Of a stretch of 63,480 bases of DNA, positions 34,481 to 43,105 are shown in pieces. How positions within the stretch are numbered: position 1 is the first letter of the stretch; every line of letters starts with the position of its first letter. The DNA lies in contig CABVDE010000005.1 in NCBI GenBank assembly GCA_902496945.1, positions 1-63,480 on the forward strand, read 5' to 3'. The position numbers and the translations under genes are program-made. Source of the DNA: an uncultured Collinsella sp. GTDB lineage: Bacteria; Actinomycetota; Coriobacteriia; Coriobacteriales; Coriobacteriaceae. Below the pieces are notes generated by a model. The model searched no databases. It was not told the DNA's origin and saw only the letters and a program-made list of their open reading frames with translations.

Positions 34481-35329
34481 ATGCCAAGCTGGAACATTCA
34501 TATCGCTCAGACGGAGCGTTTGCTGGAGCGCACCGGTGCGCTTGCCAATAGTGTGCGCGACCGCAATGCCTTTTTGTTTGGCTGTGTGGTTCCGGATATC
34601 TTCGTGGGCTATATGGTTCCTGGCATTGCCAATCCCATCCCGTACCGCATCACGCACTTTGCCAAGCCCGAGCCTATCCCCAAACCGCGCGAGCATGAGT
34701 TTTGGGATACCTATGTAGCGCCGCTGCTTAAGGGTGCGCCGGCAGGCTCGCCGGCAGCAGCGACCTCGATTGTCGAGGAGCGCGAGCGACTGAACCGCGT
34801 GCACTATCCCCAGCGCTACAGGGACGCCGAACCAGTTGCAGAGCCCGGTGCCAGTGAGTTCTCACTTGCATCCGAGGATGTGGCGCAGTCGCTGCTCGAT
34901 TTAACGCTGGGTGTTTGGTCGCATCTGGTGGCCGACACGGTATGGAACACGCGCGTGAATCAGTATCTGGAAGCGCACGGCGGCAAGCCGAGTGAAGAGT
35001 TCCGCATCAAAAAGCAGGGTGACTTTGACTGGTTTGGCAAGACGCTCGGCATTGTTTCCATCCCGCGTGCAACCGATCGCCTGTACACTGCGGCCACGCG
35101 TTTTGGGCAGTATCCCATCCATAAGGAGTATGTGCTCAAGACCATCGGCGTCATGCACGAGATCGTGCGCGAAAACCCCGGCGAGCCCGACCATCCTCCG
35201 TACCGCCTGCTGACCGAGGAGTTCTTCGATGCAACGTTTACCGAGGTCATCGAGCTGACCGAGACTGGCTTTGCGACTCGCGTTGCCGCTCCTGGTGCGC
35301 CTGCGATTCCCCTGATCGCCAGCTGCTAG
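34481..35329 (+). CDS. Zinc-dependent phospholipase C-like protein
   Basis: 282 residues from MPSWNIHIAQTERLL. An ATG 12 nt earlier is also possible, since the purine-rich GGGGGTGG lies between the two. Features include FLFGCVVPDIFVGYM, an aspartate-containing segment typical of this zinc hydrolase-like family, and LTLGVWSHLVADTVWN with a His-x-x-x-Asp pair. Proteins of this sort are annotated as zinc-dependent phospholipase C family members in Coriobacteriia. No signal peptide is visible, so an intracellular role is likely. Its TAG overlaps the TAG of the convergent next gene. Function not established. Confidence 0.65.
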   Translation: MPSWNIHIAQTERLLERTGALANSVRDRNAFLFGCVVPDIFVGYMVPGIANPIPYRITHFAKPEPIPKPREHEFWDTYVAPLLKGAPAGSPAAATSIVEERERLNRVHYPQRYRDAEPVAEPGASEFSLASEDVAQSLLDLTLGVWSHLVADTVWNTRVNQYLEAHGGKPSEEFRIKKQGDFDWFGKTLGIVSIPRATDRLYTAATRFGQYPIHKEYVLKTIGVMHEIVRENPGEPDHPPYRLLTEEFFDATFTEVIELTETGFATRVAAPGAPAIPLIASC

Positions 35330-36399
35330 CTGGCCGGCTTAACGGCGAACAGCTCGTCCCAATTGACCAACAGCTCCCGTCGCAGAGCATCTTCGGCGGT
35401 GCGCTCCTGTTTGGTCTTTGGGGTGTAGGGAAGCCCAGCCTTTTTATGGATGAGCTTGGCTATGTGGTCGAAACTCTTCTTATCCTTAATCTGGTCGTAG
35501 GTAATTTGGATGACGTCGTAGCCCATGCTGGTGAGCGCGGTGGTGCGCTCGGCATCGGAGAGGCTTGCGGTCTCGCTGTCGTGGGCCGAACGCCCCTGAC
35601 ATTCCAGGATGACGCCTATGCTGTCGGTAGTACTCTCGATGAGGATGTCGGCGTAGCAGCAGGTTTTGTCATACAACGAGCGTGCGGCGTCACTGAGTGG
35701 GATGCGCACGTTGTTTGCGATTTGGACGCCCAGGCCGCCCTCGTCGCGGGGGATCGAGATAAGCATGGAGGTCTGAACCTCGAAGGGCGAGGCGGCCTGA
35801 CCCGTCATGCGCTCGGCTGCCCAACGAAGCTGCTTGACGCCGCGCAGGCCTGCGGCCTGCTTGGCGAACGCGGCGAGATCCGCTACGGTAAGGAGCGGCG
35901 TGCGCTTCCACAAGTTGGTGTACTTGCCGTTGGCGTCGACAATGCGTTCCCAACCACAGTCGGGCGGAATGAGCTTAAGGGATATTGCCTCATCGAGCTG
36001 CTGTTGCGCGCGCTTGCAAGGCGTGAACACCGCGAAGGAGCTGCACATTTCATAGCATGCCATGAGCAACTGGGCTGAAGAGACCTGCGTGGCAAGGTTG
36101 AGCAGCGTGAACTCCGGTGACGTGACATCAAACCCATGCTCAGTCTGTCTAAACGACCCAGGTGGCGGTTCTTGGGTTTGCAGATGGGACCTGAACAAGT
36201 TTCGCGATCCGACTTGTGAGCGGTTAAACACAAGTCGATGAAGCGGTATATGAAGAAGGTCTTCAACTAACTCATGGTTTCCAAGGGTGCAACATCTGCG
36301 ATCCATGTTGACTAGGCTGATGGTGGGGTAAAGGCCTAATACCTGCGGCGGGATGCGGTGATAGTTAAAGGCGGATTGGCCGCATAGCGTCAGGTCCAT
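35326..36399 (-). CDS. Protein with a C-terminal Vsr/DUF559-like nuclease fold
   Basis: 357 residues from ATG 36399, preceded by AGGAGG; the longer frame is unnecessary. Residues ~247-310 read YADILIE, then VILECQGRSAH, then DAERTTALTSMGYDVIQITYDQ. This follows the D...ExQ/DG...D.ER..L...GY.V pattern of DUF559/Vsr-type PD-(D/E)xK domains, with Asp251, Glu266 and Gln268 in the active-site positions. The N-terminal ~240 residues have no recognised domain but resemble AbiEi-type or lineage-specific Coriobacteria proteins. No signal peptide. Whether it is catalytic is unknown. It may be a defence or regulatory protein with lineage expansion. Confidence 0.6.
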   Translation of the reverse strand: MDLTLCGQSAFNYHRIPPQVLGLYPTISLVNMDRRCCTLGNHELVEDLLHIPLHRLVFNRSQVGSRNLFRSHLQTQEPPPGSFRQTEHGFDVTSPEFTLLNLATQVSSAQLLMACYEMCSSFAVFTPCKRAQQQLDEAISLKLIPPDCGWERIVDANGKYTNLWKRTPLLTVADLAAFAKQAAGLRGVKQLRWAAERMTGQAASPFEVQTSMLISIPRDEGGLGVQIANNVRIPLSDAARSLYDKTCCYADILIESTTDSIGVILECQGRSAHDSETASLSDAERTTALTSMGYDVIQITYDQIKDKKSFDHIAKLIHKKAGLPYTPKTKQERTAEDALRRELLVNWDELFAVKPAS

Positions 36400-36758
36400 G
36401 ACGTCCTCCTGGTCGAAACGTGCTTTTGGCTCATGCGATGCCAGCGTCAATTCGGAAGTATGCGGCAAAAACTGAACCCTATGAGCAGACCTGGCTTTTT
36501 AGGCTAGTTTATCAGGCATTTTGTTGCAAAAAAACAGGGTGTGCTCGGAGGTCTCAGAATTTGCCGCATACTTCCGAAAACGCGGTTAATCTGAACCTTG
36601 CTAAAACGGTTTAGCGGTATCGGCTGAGGTGTGGTTTTGCCACCGGGCGAACACTTCTTGGACTGAAACTTCATTTTTAAGGCTTGGGAGGAAGATTCGA
36701 GCGCCTTTGGTAAAGAAATGGGCGCGTTGTTTGCTGTGTTTCGGCATTGGCGAACACA
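36400..36758. repeat. Intergenic region with a long inverted repeat
   Basis: TTCGGAAGTATGCGGCAAA (36451-36469) has its exact reverse complement at 36560-36578. The 90-nt interior is A/T-rich and includes a run of seven A. The homology of the arms weakly extends inward (CTGA/TCAG). No gene is seen in the 422-nt gap between the nuclease-like gene and pyk; the distal part (36600-36758) has nothing I can identify. Confidence 0.75.
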
Positions 36759-36793
36759 AAAGGGCCCGGAAGGCTTCGCCTTCCGGGCCCTTT
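36759..36793 (-). terminator. Intrinsic terminator of pyk
   Basis: AAAGGGCCCGGAAGG and CCTTCCGGGCCCTTT form a perfect 15-bp stem with loop CTTCG. On the minus strand it is followed by TTTTG. It lies 28 nt after the pyk stop. Confidence 0.85.
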
Positions 36794-36821
36794 GCAATGC
36801 AAGTGTGCTTGCAAGTGCGAT

Positions 36822-38282
36822 TTAGCGCACCTGAGCGACGTAAGCGACGTTGGTCGAGGAGACCTTGTCCTCGAGCTGGACGCTCATGCGGGGATCGCCG
36901 GCGGTAGCGACGGTCAGGTCGCCAGCCTCGACGTAGCCGAGCTCCTTAGCGGTCTCGATCGCCTTGACGATCGTGCCGTTGACGGTGCCCTGGGTAATCT
37001 CGGCCTGGTGAGGGATAACACCCCAGTACATGATCATCTGCTGGACAGCCCACTCGTGGCGGGAGAACGCGCAGATCGGCATGTTGGGACGGAAGTGCGA
37101 GATCAGGCGAGCGGTGCGACCGGTGGTCGTCGGCACGGTGATGCACTTGGCACCAACGGTGGTGGCCATGTTCACAGCGGACATACCCACAACGTTGTTG
37201 ACGACGCGGGTGCCGTGAGCGTCAGCAGGAACCTCGAGCGGAGCGTGGGCCGGGAGGTACTTCTCGGTCTCGAGAGCGATGCTGGCCTGCATCTTAACGG
37301 CCTCGACCGGGTACTTACCGGCAGCGGACTCGCCAGAGAGCATAACGGCGTCGGTGCCGTCGTAAATGGCGTTAGCAACGTCGGCGACCTCGGCGCGCGT
37401 CGGGCGCGGGTTCTGCTGCATGGAGTCGAGCATCTGCGTAGCGGTGATGACGGGTTTGTATGCCGCGTTGCACTTGGCGATGATCTCCTTCTGGATGTGC
37501 GGAACGAGCTCGGGCTTGATCTCGATGCCCAGGTCGCCACGGGCGACCATGATGCCGTCGGAAGCCTCGAGAATCTCGTCGAAGTTCTCGACGCCCAGGG
37601 CGCACTCGATCTTCGGGAAGATCGTCACGTGCTCGCCGCCGTTTTCGCGGCAAAGCTCGCGGATGCCGCGGACAGACTCGCCGTCACGGATGAAGGAAGC
37701 GGCGATGTAGTCGATGTTCTCGGTCAGGCCAAAGAGGATGTCCTGACGATCGCGCTCGGTGATGGCGGGCAGCGAGATGTTGACGTTGGGCATGTTGACG
37801 CCCTTGCGCTCGCCGATCAGGCCGTCGTTCTTGACGACGCAGGTCATGTCCTGGCCGTCGACGGAGTCGACCTCGAGAGCAACCAGGCCGTCATCGATCA
37901 GGATGAGGGAGCCCTTCTTGACCTCGGAGGGCAGAGCCAGGTAGTCGAGGGAGATGTGCTCAGAGGTGCCGTGGAAATCCTCGGACGTGGGCTGAGCGGT
38001 GACGACGATCTTGTCGCCGGTCTTGACGGCAACCTTCTTGCCGTCGACCAGAAGGCCGGTGCGGACCTCGGGGCCCTTGGTGTCGAGCAGGATGCCGACG
38101 GGCATACCGAGCTCCTTGGAAATACGACGGACGCGCTCGATGCGGCCGTGGTGCTCGTCGTAGGAGCCGTGCGAGAAGTTAAAACGGGCGACGTTCATGC
38201 CCGCCTTGATCATCTCGCGGATGGTCTCGTCGCTATCGCAGGCGGGACCCATGGTGCATACAATCTTGGTGCGCTTGTACAT
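36822..38282 (-). CDS. pyk: Pyruvate kinase
   Basis: 486 residues. MYKRTKIVCTMGPACDSDETI opens the TIM barrel (first part RTKIVCTMGPA). Other features are NFSHG, the metal/substrate loop GDLGIEI, the K-binding MLDSMQQNPRPTRAEVADVANA region (seen as ATQMLDSM and PTRAEV), and SGESAAGKYPVEAV. The length fits the classic enzyme without the extra PEP-utiliser C-terminal domain of Bacillus. It makes pyruvate and ATP at the end of glycolysis. GGAGGT is 4 nt before the ATG. Own terminator downstream. Confidence 0.96.
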   Translation of the reverse strand: MYKRTKIVCTMGPACDSDETIREMIKAGMNVARFNFSHGSYDEHHGRIERVRRISKELGMPVGILLDTKGPEVRTGLLVDGKKVAVKTGDKIVVTAQPTSEDFHGTSEHISLDYLALPSEVKKGSLILIDDGLVALEVDSVDGQDMTCVVKNDGLIGERKGVNMPNVNISLPAITERDRQDILFGLTENIDYIAASFIRDGESVRGIRELCRENGGEHVTIFPKIECALGVENFDEILEASDGIMVARGDLGIEIKPELVPHIQKEIIAKCNAAYKPVITATQMLDSMQQNPRPTRAEVADVANAIYDGTDAVMLSGESAAGKYPVEAVKMQASIALETEKYLPAHAPLEVPADAHGTRVVNNVVGMSAVNMATTVGAKCITVPTTTGRTARLISHFRPNMPICAFSRHEWAVQQMIMYWGVIPHQAEITQGTVNGTIVKAIETAKELGYVEAGDLTVATAGDPRMSVQLEDKVSSTNVAYVAQVR

Positions 38283-38621
38283 TCAGACCTCCATCTGACA
38301 TCGTCTTGCGCTGATAGATAAACCATAAGAAATAAAACTGAATTGATTATAACGAAATGCCGACCGAATACCCCAAAAAAAACGACCGTATGCCGATTAA
38401 GAAGTTTATTTTTTACGGGAAAAACGGTATATGCAAAAACTTTACCAACCGCTCTTACCGCTGCTATCTGGGCGATATTTCAGTTTGACAATGTGCCGAA
38501 GAAAAAACGTTTTACCAACATTGAGCATCACACGGTCTGCACCGTTGCGCCCGAGCCGTGTTTCCAATTGGAATGTTTTGGCTAGACGCGCCGCTTTGGG
38601 GTACCATAGCTCCACTATCAA
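38283..38621. other. A/T-rich divergent promoter region between pyk and the P-type ATPase gene
   Basis: This stretch is markedly richer in A and T than its surroundings and holds no credible gene. Related short segments recur (AACTTTACCAACCG at about 38439 and CGTTTTACCAACATTG at about 38507). It presumably carries promoters for both pyk and the ATPase. Confidence 0.4.
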
Positions 38622-38718
38622 CTGCCGCTCAGCACGGCAGCCTTGATGAGCCCTTGCCCTTCTCCTGGGAATTATGATCGGGCATCAATCTGCTGAGTGG
38701 CCCGAATCCCAGGAGGGG
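38622..38718 (+). promoter_or_regulatory. Structured leader RNA with a possible pseudoknot and sequestered ribosome site
   Basis: CTGCCG (38622-38627) and CGGCAG (38635-38640) enclose the loop CTCAGCA. That loop is exactly complementary to TGCTGAG (38691-38697), a pseudoknot. TTGAT..GCCC (38644-38654) pairs with GGGCATCAA (38680-38688), and the loop of that stem holds TCCTGGGA (38663-38670). This is complementary to TCCCAGGA (38707-38714), which overlaps the Shine-Dalgarno sequence AGGAGGGG of the ATPase gene. Alternative pairing would hide the ribosome site. It does not match the yybP-ykoY, M-box or NiCo riboswitch sequences as I know them. Confidence 0.5.
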
Positions 38719-38725
38719 ACTCTAT

Positions 38726-41407
38726 ATGCAAAAGGAATACCTGTCCGCCGCGGCGGAGGTGCTCAGCGACCAGGGTGTCGATGAGAACCTCGGCCTGAGC
38801 AACGACGAGGCGTCGTCGCGCCTCGCCAAGACAGGCCCTAACAAGCTTGAGGAAGCCGAGAAGACGCCGCTGTGGAAGCGTTTCTTTGAGCAGATGGCCG
38901 ACCCCATGGTCATCATGTTGATCGTTGCCGCCGTTATCAGCGCGCTCACGGGCATGGTTAAGGGCGAGGCGGACTTTGCCGATGTCGCCATCATCATGTT
39001 CGTCGTTATCGTCAACTCGGTGCTGGGCGTGGTCCAGGAAGCCAAGAGCGAGGAGGCCCTCGAGGCCCTTCAGGAGATGAGCGCCGCGCAGTCCAAGGTT
39101 CTACGCGACGGCAAACTCGTGCACCTGCCGAGCGCCGAGCTCGTACCCGGCGACGTGATCATGCTCGAGGCGGGCGACTCCGTCCCGGCCGACTGCCGCG
39201 TGCTCGAGAGCGCCACGATGAAGATCGAAGAGGCCGCGCTCACCGGCGAGTCGGTGCCGGTCGAGAAGCACGCCAGCGTGATCGAGCTTGCCGCGGGCAC
39301 CGATGACGTGCCGCTCGGCGACCGCAAGAACATGTGCTACATGGGCTCCACCGTTGTGTACGGCCGTGGCCGCGCCGTCGTGGTCGGCACCGGCATGGAT
39401 ACCGAGATGGGCAAGATCGCCGGTGCCCTGGCCGAGGCCAAGGAAGAGCTCACGCCGCTGCAGGTGAAGCTCGCCGAGCTCAGCCGTATCCTCACCATTA
39501 TGGTGATCGTCATCTGCGTCGTGATCTTTGGCGTCGACATCGTCCGCCACGGCGTGGGCAACGTCCTTACCGACCCGACTGCCCTGCTCGACACCTTTAT
39601 GGTCGCCGTCTCGCTCGCCGTCGCTGCCATCCCCGAGGGCCTGGTCGCCGTCGTGACCATCGTGCTGTCGCTCGGCGTGACCAAGATGGCCAAGCGCCAG
39701 GCAATTATCCGCAAGCTCTCTGCCGTCGAGACTCTCGGCTGCACGCAGACCATCTGCTCCGACAAGACCGGTACCCTTACCCAAAACAAGATGACCGTCG
39801 TCAAGCACGAGCTCGCTGCGCCTAAGGAGAAGTTCCTGGCAGGTATGGCGCTGTGCTCCGATGCCCAGTGGGACGAGGAACTGGGCGAGGCCGTGGGCGA
39901 GCCGACCGAGTGCGCGCTCGTCAACGATGCCGGAAAGGCGGGCCTCACTGGTCTGACTGCCGAGCACCCGCGCGTGGGCGAGGCCCCGTTTGACTCGGGC
40001 CGCAAGATGATGTCCGTGGTCGTTGAGACCCTGGACGGCGAGTACGAGCAATACACCAAGGGCGCGCCCGACGTGGTGATCGGCCTGTGCACCCACATCT
40101 ACGAGGGCGATAAGGTCGTCCCCCTGACCGAGGAGCGTCGTGCCGAGCTCGTGGCCGCCAACAAGGCCATGGCCGACGAGGCCCTGCGCGTGCTGGCGCT
40201 GGCAAGCCGCACCTACACCGAGGTCCCGAGCGACTGCAGCCCCGCCGCGCTCGAGCACGACCTGGTCTTCTGCGGCCTGTCCGGCATGATTGACCCGGTC
40301 CGCCCCGAGGTCGCCGACGCCATCCGCGAGGCCCACGATGCCGGTATCCGCACCGTCATGATCACGGGCGACCACATCGACACCGCCGTGGCCATCGCCA
40401 AGCAGCTGGGCATCGTCACCGATCGCAGCCATGCCATCACCGGTGCCGACCTCGATCGCATGAGCGACGAGGAACTCGACGCGCACATCGAGGACTACGG
40501 CGTGTACGCCCGCGTCCAGCCCGAGCACAAGACCCGTATCGTCGAGGCTTGGAAGTCGCGCGACCAGATCGTGGCCATGACGGGCGACGGCGTCAACGAC
40601 GCCCCGTCCATCAAGCGCGCCGACATCGGCGTTGGCATGGGCATCACCGGTACCGACGTTACCAAGAACGTCGCCGACATGGTGCTTGCCGACGACAACT
40701 TCGCCACCATCATCGGTGCCTGCGAAGAGGGTCGCCGCATCTACGACAACATCCGCAAGGTCATCCAGTTCCTGCTTTCGGCCAACCTTGCCGAGGTGTT
40801 CTCGGTGTTTATCGCCACGCTCATCGGCTTTACCATCTTCCAGCCGGTGCAGCTGCTGTGGGTGAACCTGGTCACCGACTGCTTCCCCGCGCTCGCGCTG
40901 GGCATGGAGGATGCCGAGGGCGACATCATGAAGCGCAAGCCGCGCAACGCCAAGGACGGCGTCTTTGCCGGCAATATGGGTCTGGACTGCGTGGTCCAGG
41001 GCTTGATCATTGCCGCGCTGGTGCTGGCGAGCTTCTTTGTGGGCGTGTACTTTGACATGGGCTACATCCACATCTCCGATATGATCGCCGGCGTCGCCGA
41101 CGAGGAAGGCGTGATGATGGCCTTCATCACGCTCAACATGGTCGAGATCTTCCACTGCTTTAACATGCGCAGCCGCCGCACGTCGCTGTTTAAGATGAAG
41201 AAGCAGAACAAGTGGCTGTGGGCCTCTGCCGCGCTGGCGCTGGTGCTGACGGTGATCGTAACCGTGCAGCCGACGCTTGCCGAGATGTTCTTTGGCCCCG
41301 TGACGCTTGAGCTCAAGGGCGTTATCGCCGCGCTGGGCCTTGCCTTCCTGATCATTCCGCTGATGGAGATCTACAAGGCGATCATGCGCGCTGTGGAGAA
41401 AGAGTAA
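38726..41407 (+). CDS. Calcium-type P-type ATPase (P2A)
   Basis: 893 residues. The actuator motif TGES is at 173-176, and the phosphorylated Asp346 lies in CSDKTGTLTQNKM. The nucleotide-binding segment KGAPD and the hinge TGDGVNDAPS are present. Ten membrane segments are predicted. TM4 has AAIPEGL with Glu304, and TM6 has NLVTDCFPALALGME with the Asn and Asp that bind Ca2+ in SERCA site II. This favours Ca2+ (perhaps Mn2+) efflux rather than Na+/K+ or Mg2+. The ribosome site AGGAGGGG lies within the leader structure described at 38622-38718. Monocistronic, with a strong hairpin after it. Confidence 0.92.
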   Translation: MQKEYLSAAAEVLSDQGVDENLGLSNDEASSRLAKTGPNKLEEAEKTPLWKRFFEQMADPMVIMLIVAAVISALTGMVKGEADFADVAIIMFVVIVNSVLGVVQEAKSEEALEALQEMSAAQSKVLRDGKLVHLPSAELVPGDVIMLEAGDSVPADCRVLESATMKIEEAALTGESVPVEKHASVIELAAGTDDVPLGDRKNMCYMGSTVVYGRGRAVVVGTGMDTEMGKIAGALAEAKEELTPLQVKLAELSRILTIMVIVICVVIFGVDIVRHGVGNVLTDPTALLDTFMVAVSLAVAAIPEGLVAVVTIVLSLGVTKMAKRQAIIRKLSAVETLGCTQTICSDKTGTLTQNKMTVVKHELAAPKEKFLAGMALCSDAQWDEELGEAVGEPTECALVNDAGKAGLTGLTAEHPRVGEAPFDSGRKMMSVVVETLDGEYEQYTKGAPDVVIGLCTHIYEGDKVVPLTEERRAELVAANKAMADEALRVLALASRTYTEVPSDCSPAALEHDLVFCGLSGMIDPVRPEVADAIREAHDAGIRTVMITGDHIDTAVAIAKQLGIVTDRSHAITGADLDRMSDEELDAHIEDYGVYARVQPEHKTRIVEAWKSRDQIVAMTGDGVNDAPSIKRADIGVGMGITGTDVTKNVADMVLADDNFATIIGACEEGRRIYDNIRKVIQFLLSANLAEVFSVFIATLIGFTIFQPVQLLWVNLVTDCFPALALGMEDAEGDIMKRKPRNAKDGVFAGNMGLDCVVQGLIIAALVLASFFVGVYFDMGYIHISDMIAGVADEEGVMMAFITLNMVEIFHCFNMRSRRTSLFKMKKQNKWLWASAALALVLTVIVTVQPTLAEMFFGPVTLELKGVIAALGLAFLIIPLMEIYKAIMRAVEKE

Positions 41408-41418
41408 CTTACCTGTCC

Positions 41419-41513
41419 GGGCCCGCCCGCCTGCGGGGTTTCCACGGGCACGTCCTCGCCGCGTTGCGGCTGCGGGATGTGCCCTTAGGAAACCCCTCCC
41501 GGCGGGCGGGCCC
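41419..41513 (+). terminator. Long three-segment hairpin after the ATPase gene
   Basis: GGGCCCGCCCGCC (41419-41431) pairs with GGCGGGCGGGCCC (41501-41513). GGGGTTTCC pairs with GGAAACCCC, and GGGCAC with GTGCCC, nested inside. It is far longer than a simple terminator and may be a repeat element used as one. Confidence 0.7.
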
Positions 41514-41646
41514 TGTGGTGTCCTTGCTGCTTTTTTCCCGTGCGGATGATAAAGGCTGAGGGAAAGTTTGTGAGCTGGTCGGGCTTTGCCCGGCCGACTC
41601 GTTTTGGATGGGATGGGAAAGTGGGGTTGCCTTGCTGCGGGCTGGC

Positions 41647-41982
41647 TTAATAGAATCCAAACCCTACCATTTCTCCGTAGGGAATTAGTGGCATAAAGAA
41701 AATAATGACGGCCATAACGCCCCAGTAGATTTGCAGCAGGAGTGGCGCTGAGGTCAGGGCTTTAAAGAAGGTCAGTTCCTTTTTATGTCCGTATAATTGA
41801 ACTGAGCTGAGGAGTGCGATTCCAAACGAGATGGCGCTCGGCCAACAGGCTTTGATAATAAGACAAAGGAAATAACAAGCGACCGTTATCGCTATGCAGC
41901 CAAATCCCCACAGCCACTTTTTGTTTAAGAAGTACTGGATGCCCCAGACGCCTAGTATGGGCGCAATGATGACTGAGAACAT
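41647..41982 (-). CDS. Small membrane protein (third gene of the secreted-protein cassette)
   Basis: 111 residues with three or four hydrophobic segments (IIAPILGVWGIQYFL, CIAITVACYFLCLII, a shorter one, and IYWGVMAVIIFFMPLI). No family is recognised. The start follows the stop of the secreted-protein gene by 10 nt, with GAGGA between, so the two are co-transcribed. A small multi-span protein beside a secreted peptide is a common arrangement for immunity or export factors (inference only). Local base composition is visibly richer in A and T than the flanks. Confidence 0.6.
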   Translation of the reverse strand: MFSVIIAPILGVWGIQYFLNKKWLWGFGCIAITVACYFLCLIIKACWPSAISFGIALLSSVQLYGHKKELTFFKALTSAPLLLQIYWGVMAVIIFFMPLIPYGEMVGFGFY

Positions 41983-41992
41983 GGTTGCGTCC

Positions 41993-42490
41993 TCAGCTGT
42001 TCACACAGCGCACGTATTCCCCGGAGTTGGGAGGATATACGCTGCAGGGAAGGCGATAGACATTTCCTGCTGGGACAGGGCGGCCGAGGAGCTGGTTGGC
42101 TGCGTAGCTGACCCAGTAATCGCCAGTTTTTCCTGTTATCTGCTTGATAATTCCGTCAATTACGAGACCTTCAACATAGCCTTTTAGGGCCTTCCCAACA
42201 TAAACGGCGATTTTTACAATCCACTGTCCAATTCCTCGAGTCTCGTATTCCTGGTCATTAATTGCAAGATGCTCGAATTGGGCAACGACATACATCTCAC
42301 CTTCGGGATTTAATGCGTAGGTTGTCCATCCTGCTCCCGATTCATTGATGGCTTCGATGTACTCCTCGGGAGAAGAAAATTCTACGTCGAGAGGTTCAGC
42401 TTTGGACTGCTTCGGTGATGCGACGAGGGCGCAGAGAGCGATTGCGCTTGCAATAAATGATTTGCGGCTCACGGGGACGTTGCGTAGCAT
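41993..42490 (-). CDS. Unrecognised secreted protein with a C-terminal cysteine pair
   Basis: 165 residues. A signal peptide is clear: RK near the start, the hydrophobic SFIASAIALCALVA, then a likely cleavage after SKA (residues 29-31). The mature part is about 134 residues and contains just two cysteines, Cys149 and Cys162, near the end (RLPCSVYPPNSGEYVRCVNS is the last segment). A central amphipathic or mildly hydrophobic stretch (IVKIAVYVGKALKGYVEGLV) precedes it. AAGGAGG lies 5 nt before the ATG. It sits between a membrane-anchored thioredoxin-like gene and a small membrane protein. A bacteriocin-like or adhesive role is possible. No family assigned. Confidence 0.65.
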   Translation of the reverse strand: MLRNVPVSRKSFIASAIALCALVASPKQSKAEPLDVEFSSPEEYIEAINESGAGWTTYALNPEGEMYVVAQFEHLAINDQEYETRGIGQWIVKIAVYVGKALKGYVEGLVIDGIIKQITGKTGDYWVSYAANQLLGRPVPAGNVYRLPCSVYPPNSGEYVRCVNS

Positions 42491-42505
42491 AACTGCCTCC
42501 TTGGT

Positions 42506-42940
42506 CTAGTTTGTCATCGTCGCGCTGTTGAGTTTTGACCTCCAATCTGTAAAGCGCGATTCGAACGATTCGAGGGTTGATAGGTCAAATTCGGACAGTA
42601 TTTCGCCATTAGAAATGGCGAAAATAGAGGGATAGAACTCAAATGAGGGAAATAGTGCTTTGAGTGTTTTCCTGTCGGTCTCCTTTTGGCTCTTGGGAAC
42701 AACGAGGGTGACGATGTCGCTTTTAAGGGCCGGTGAAAGCTCCTGCTCGGCCTGTTTGAGCTTTTCGCAAGCCGGGCAACCCTCCAGTTCAATTTGGACG
42801 ATAAGCGTTTCATCATTCGCTAGCCTAGATTTGAGCTCGGGCACTGAGATGGTTCTTGAGTCGAACTCGAGCTGAATCAATAAAACGAGAGCGATAAAAA
42901 CCAATAGCGGGATAGTGATAAGGGCAGCGTGTTTCTTCAT
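42506..42940 (-). CDS. Membrane-anchored thioredoxin-like protein with CPAC active site
   Basis: 144 residues from ATG 42940 with GGAGG 5 nt upstream. One N-terminal membrane segment (residues ~5-23) puts the rest outside the cell. Residues ~40-130 form a thioredoxin-like fold with ELEGCPACEKL, giving Cys55 and Cys58. The usual cis-Pro region corresponds to FEFYPSIFAI. It is first in a three-gene unit, 15 nt before the secreted two-cysteine protein, so the obvious idea is that it forms or repairs that protein's disulfide. The pairing is inferred from position. Confidence 0.7.
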   Translation of the reverse strand: MKKHAALITIPLLVFIALVLLIQLEFDSRTISVPELKSRLANDETLIVQIELEGCPACEKLKQAEQELSPALKSDIVTLVVPKSQKETDRKTLKALFPSFEFYPSIFAISNGEILSEFDLSTLESFESRFTDWRSKLNSATMTN

Positions 42941-43105
42941 GTCGTCCTCCAAACTCTCTAAATCATAAATACTTAATACAAAACATTAAAGATAGAGCTT
43001 TAAAGGTGAATGGTAGTTATTTACTGGTAAATGGTTGTGGGTCAGAGGGGGCACGGCAGAAAAGTACAATGGACTTGTTGAAATAAAAGAATGCAAGGAG
43101 AAGAG

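Noticed and set aside
36747..38321. 524-aa open frame opposite pyruvate kinase
   Set aside because: Shadow of pyk; it also starts within the pyk terminator region.
38622..38718. yybP-ykoY manganese riboswitch before the P-type ATPase
   Set aside because: The conserved GGGGAGUA loop and partner segments are missing; the pairing scheme differs.
39101..41155. 684-aa open frame opposite the P-type ATPase gene
   Set aside because: Shadow of a strongly conserved gene; composition typical of an antisense translation.
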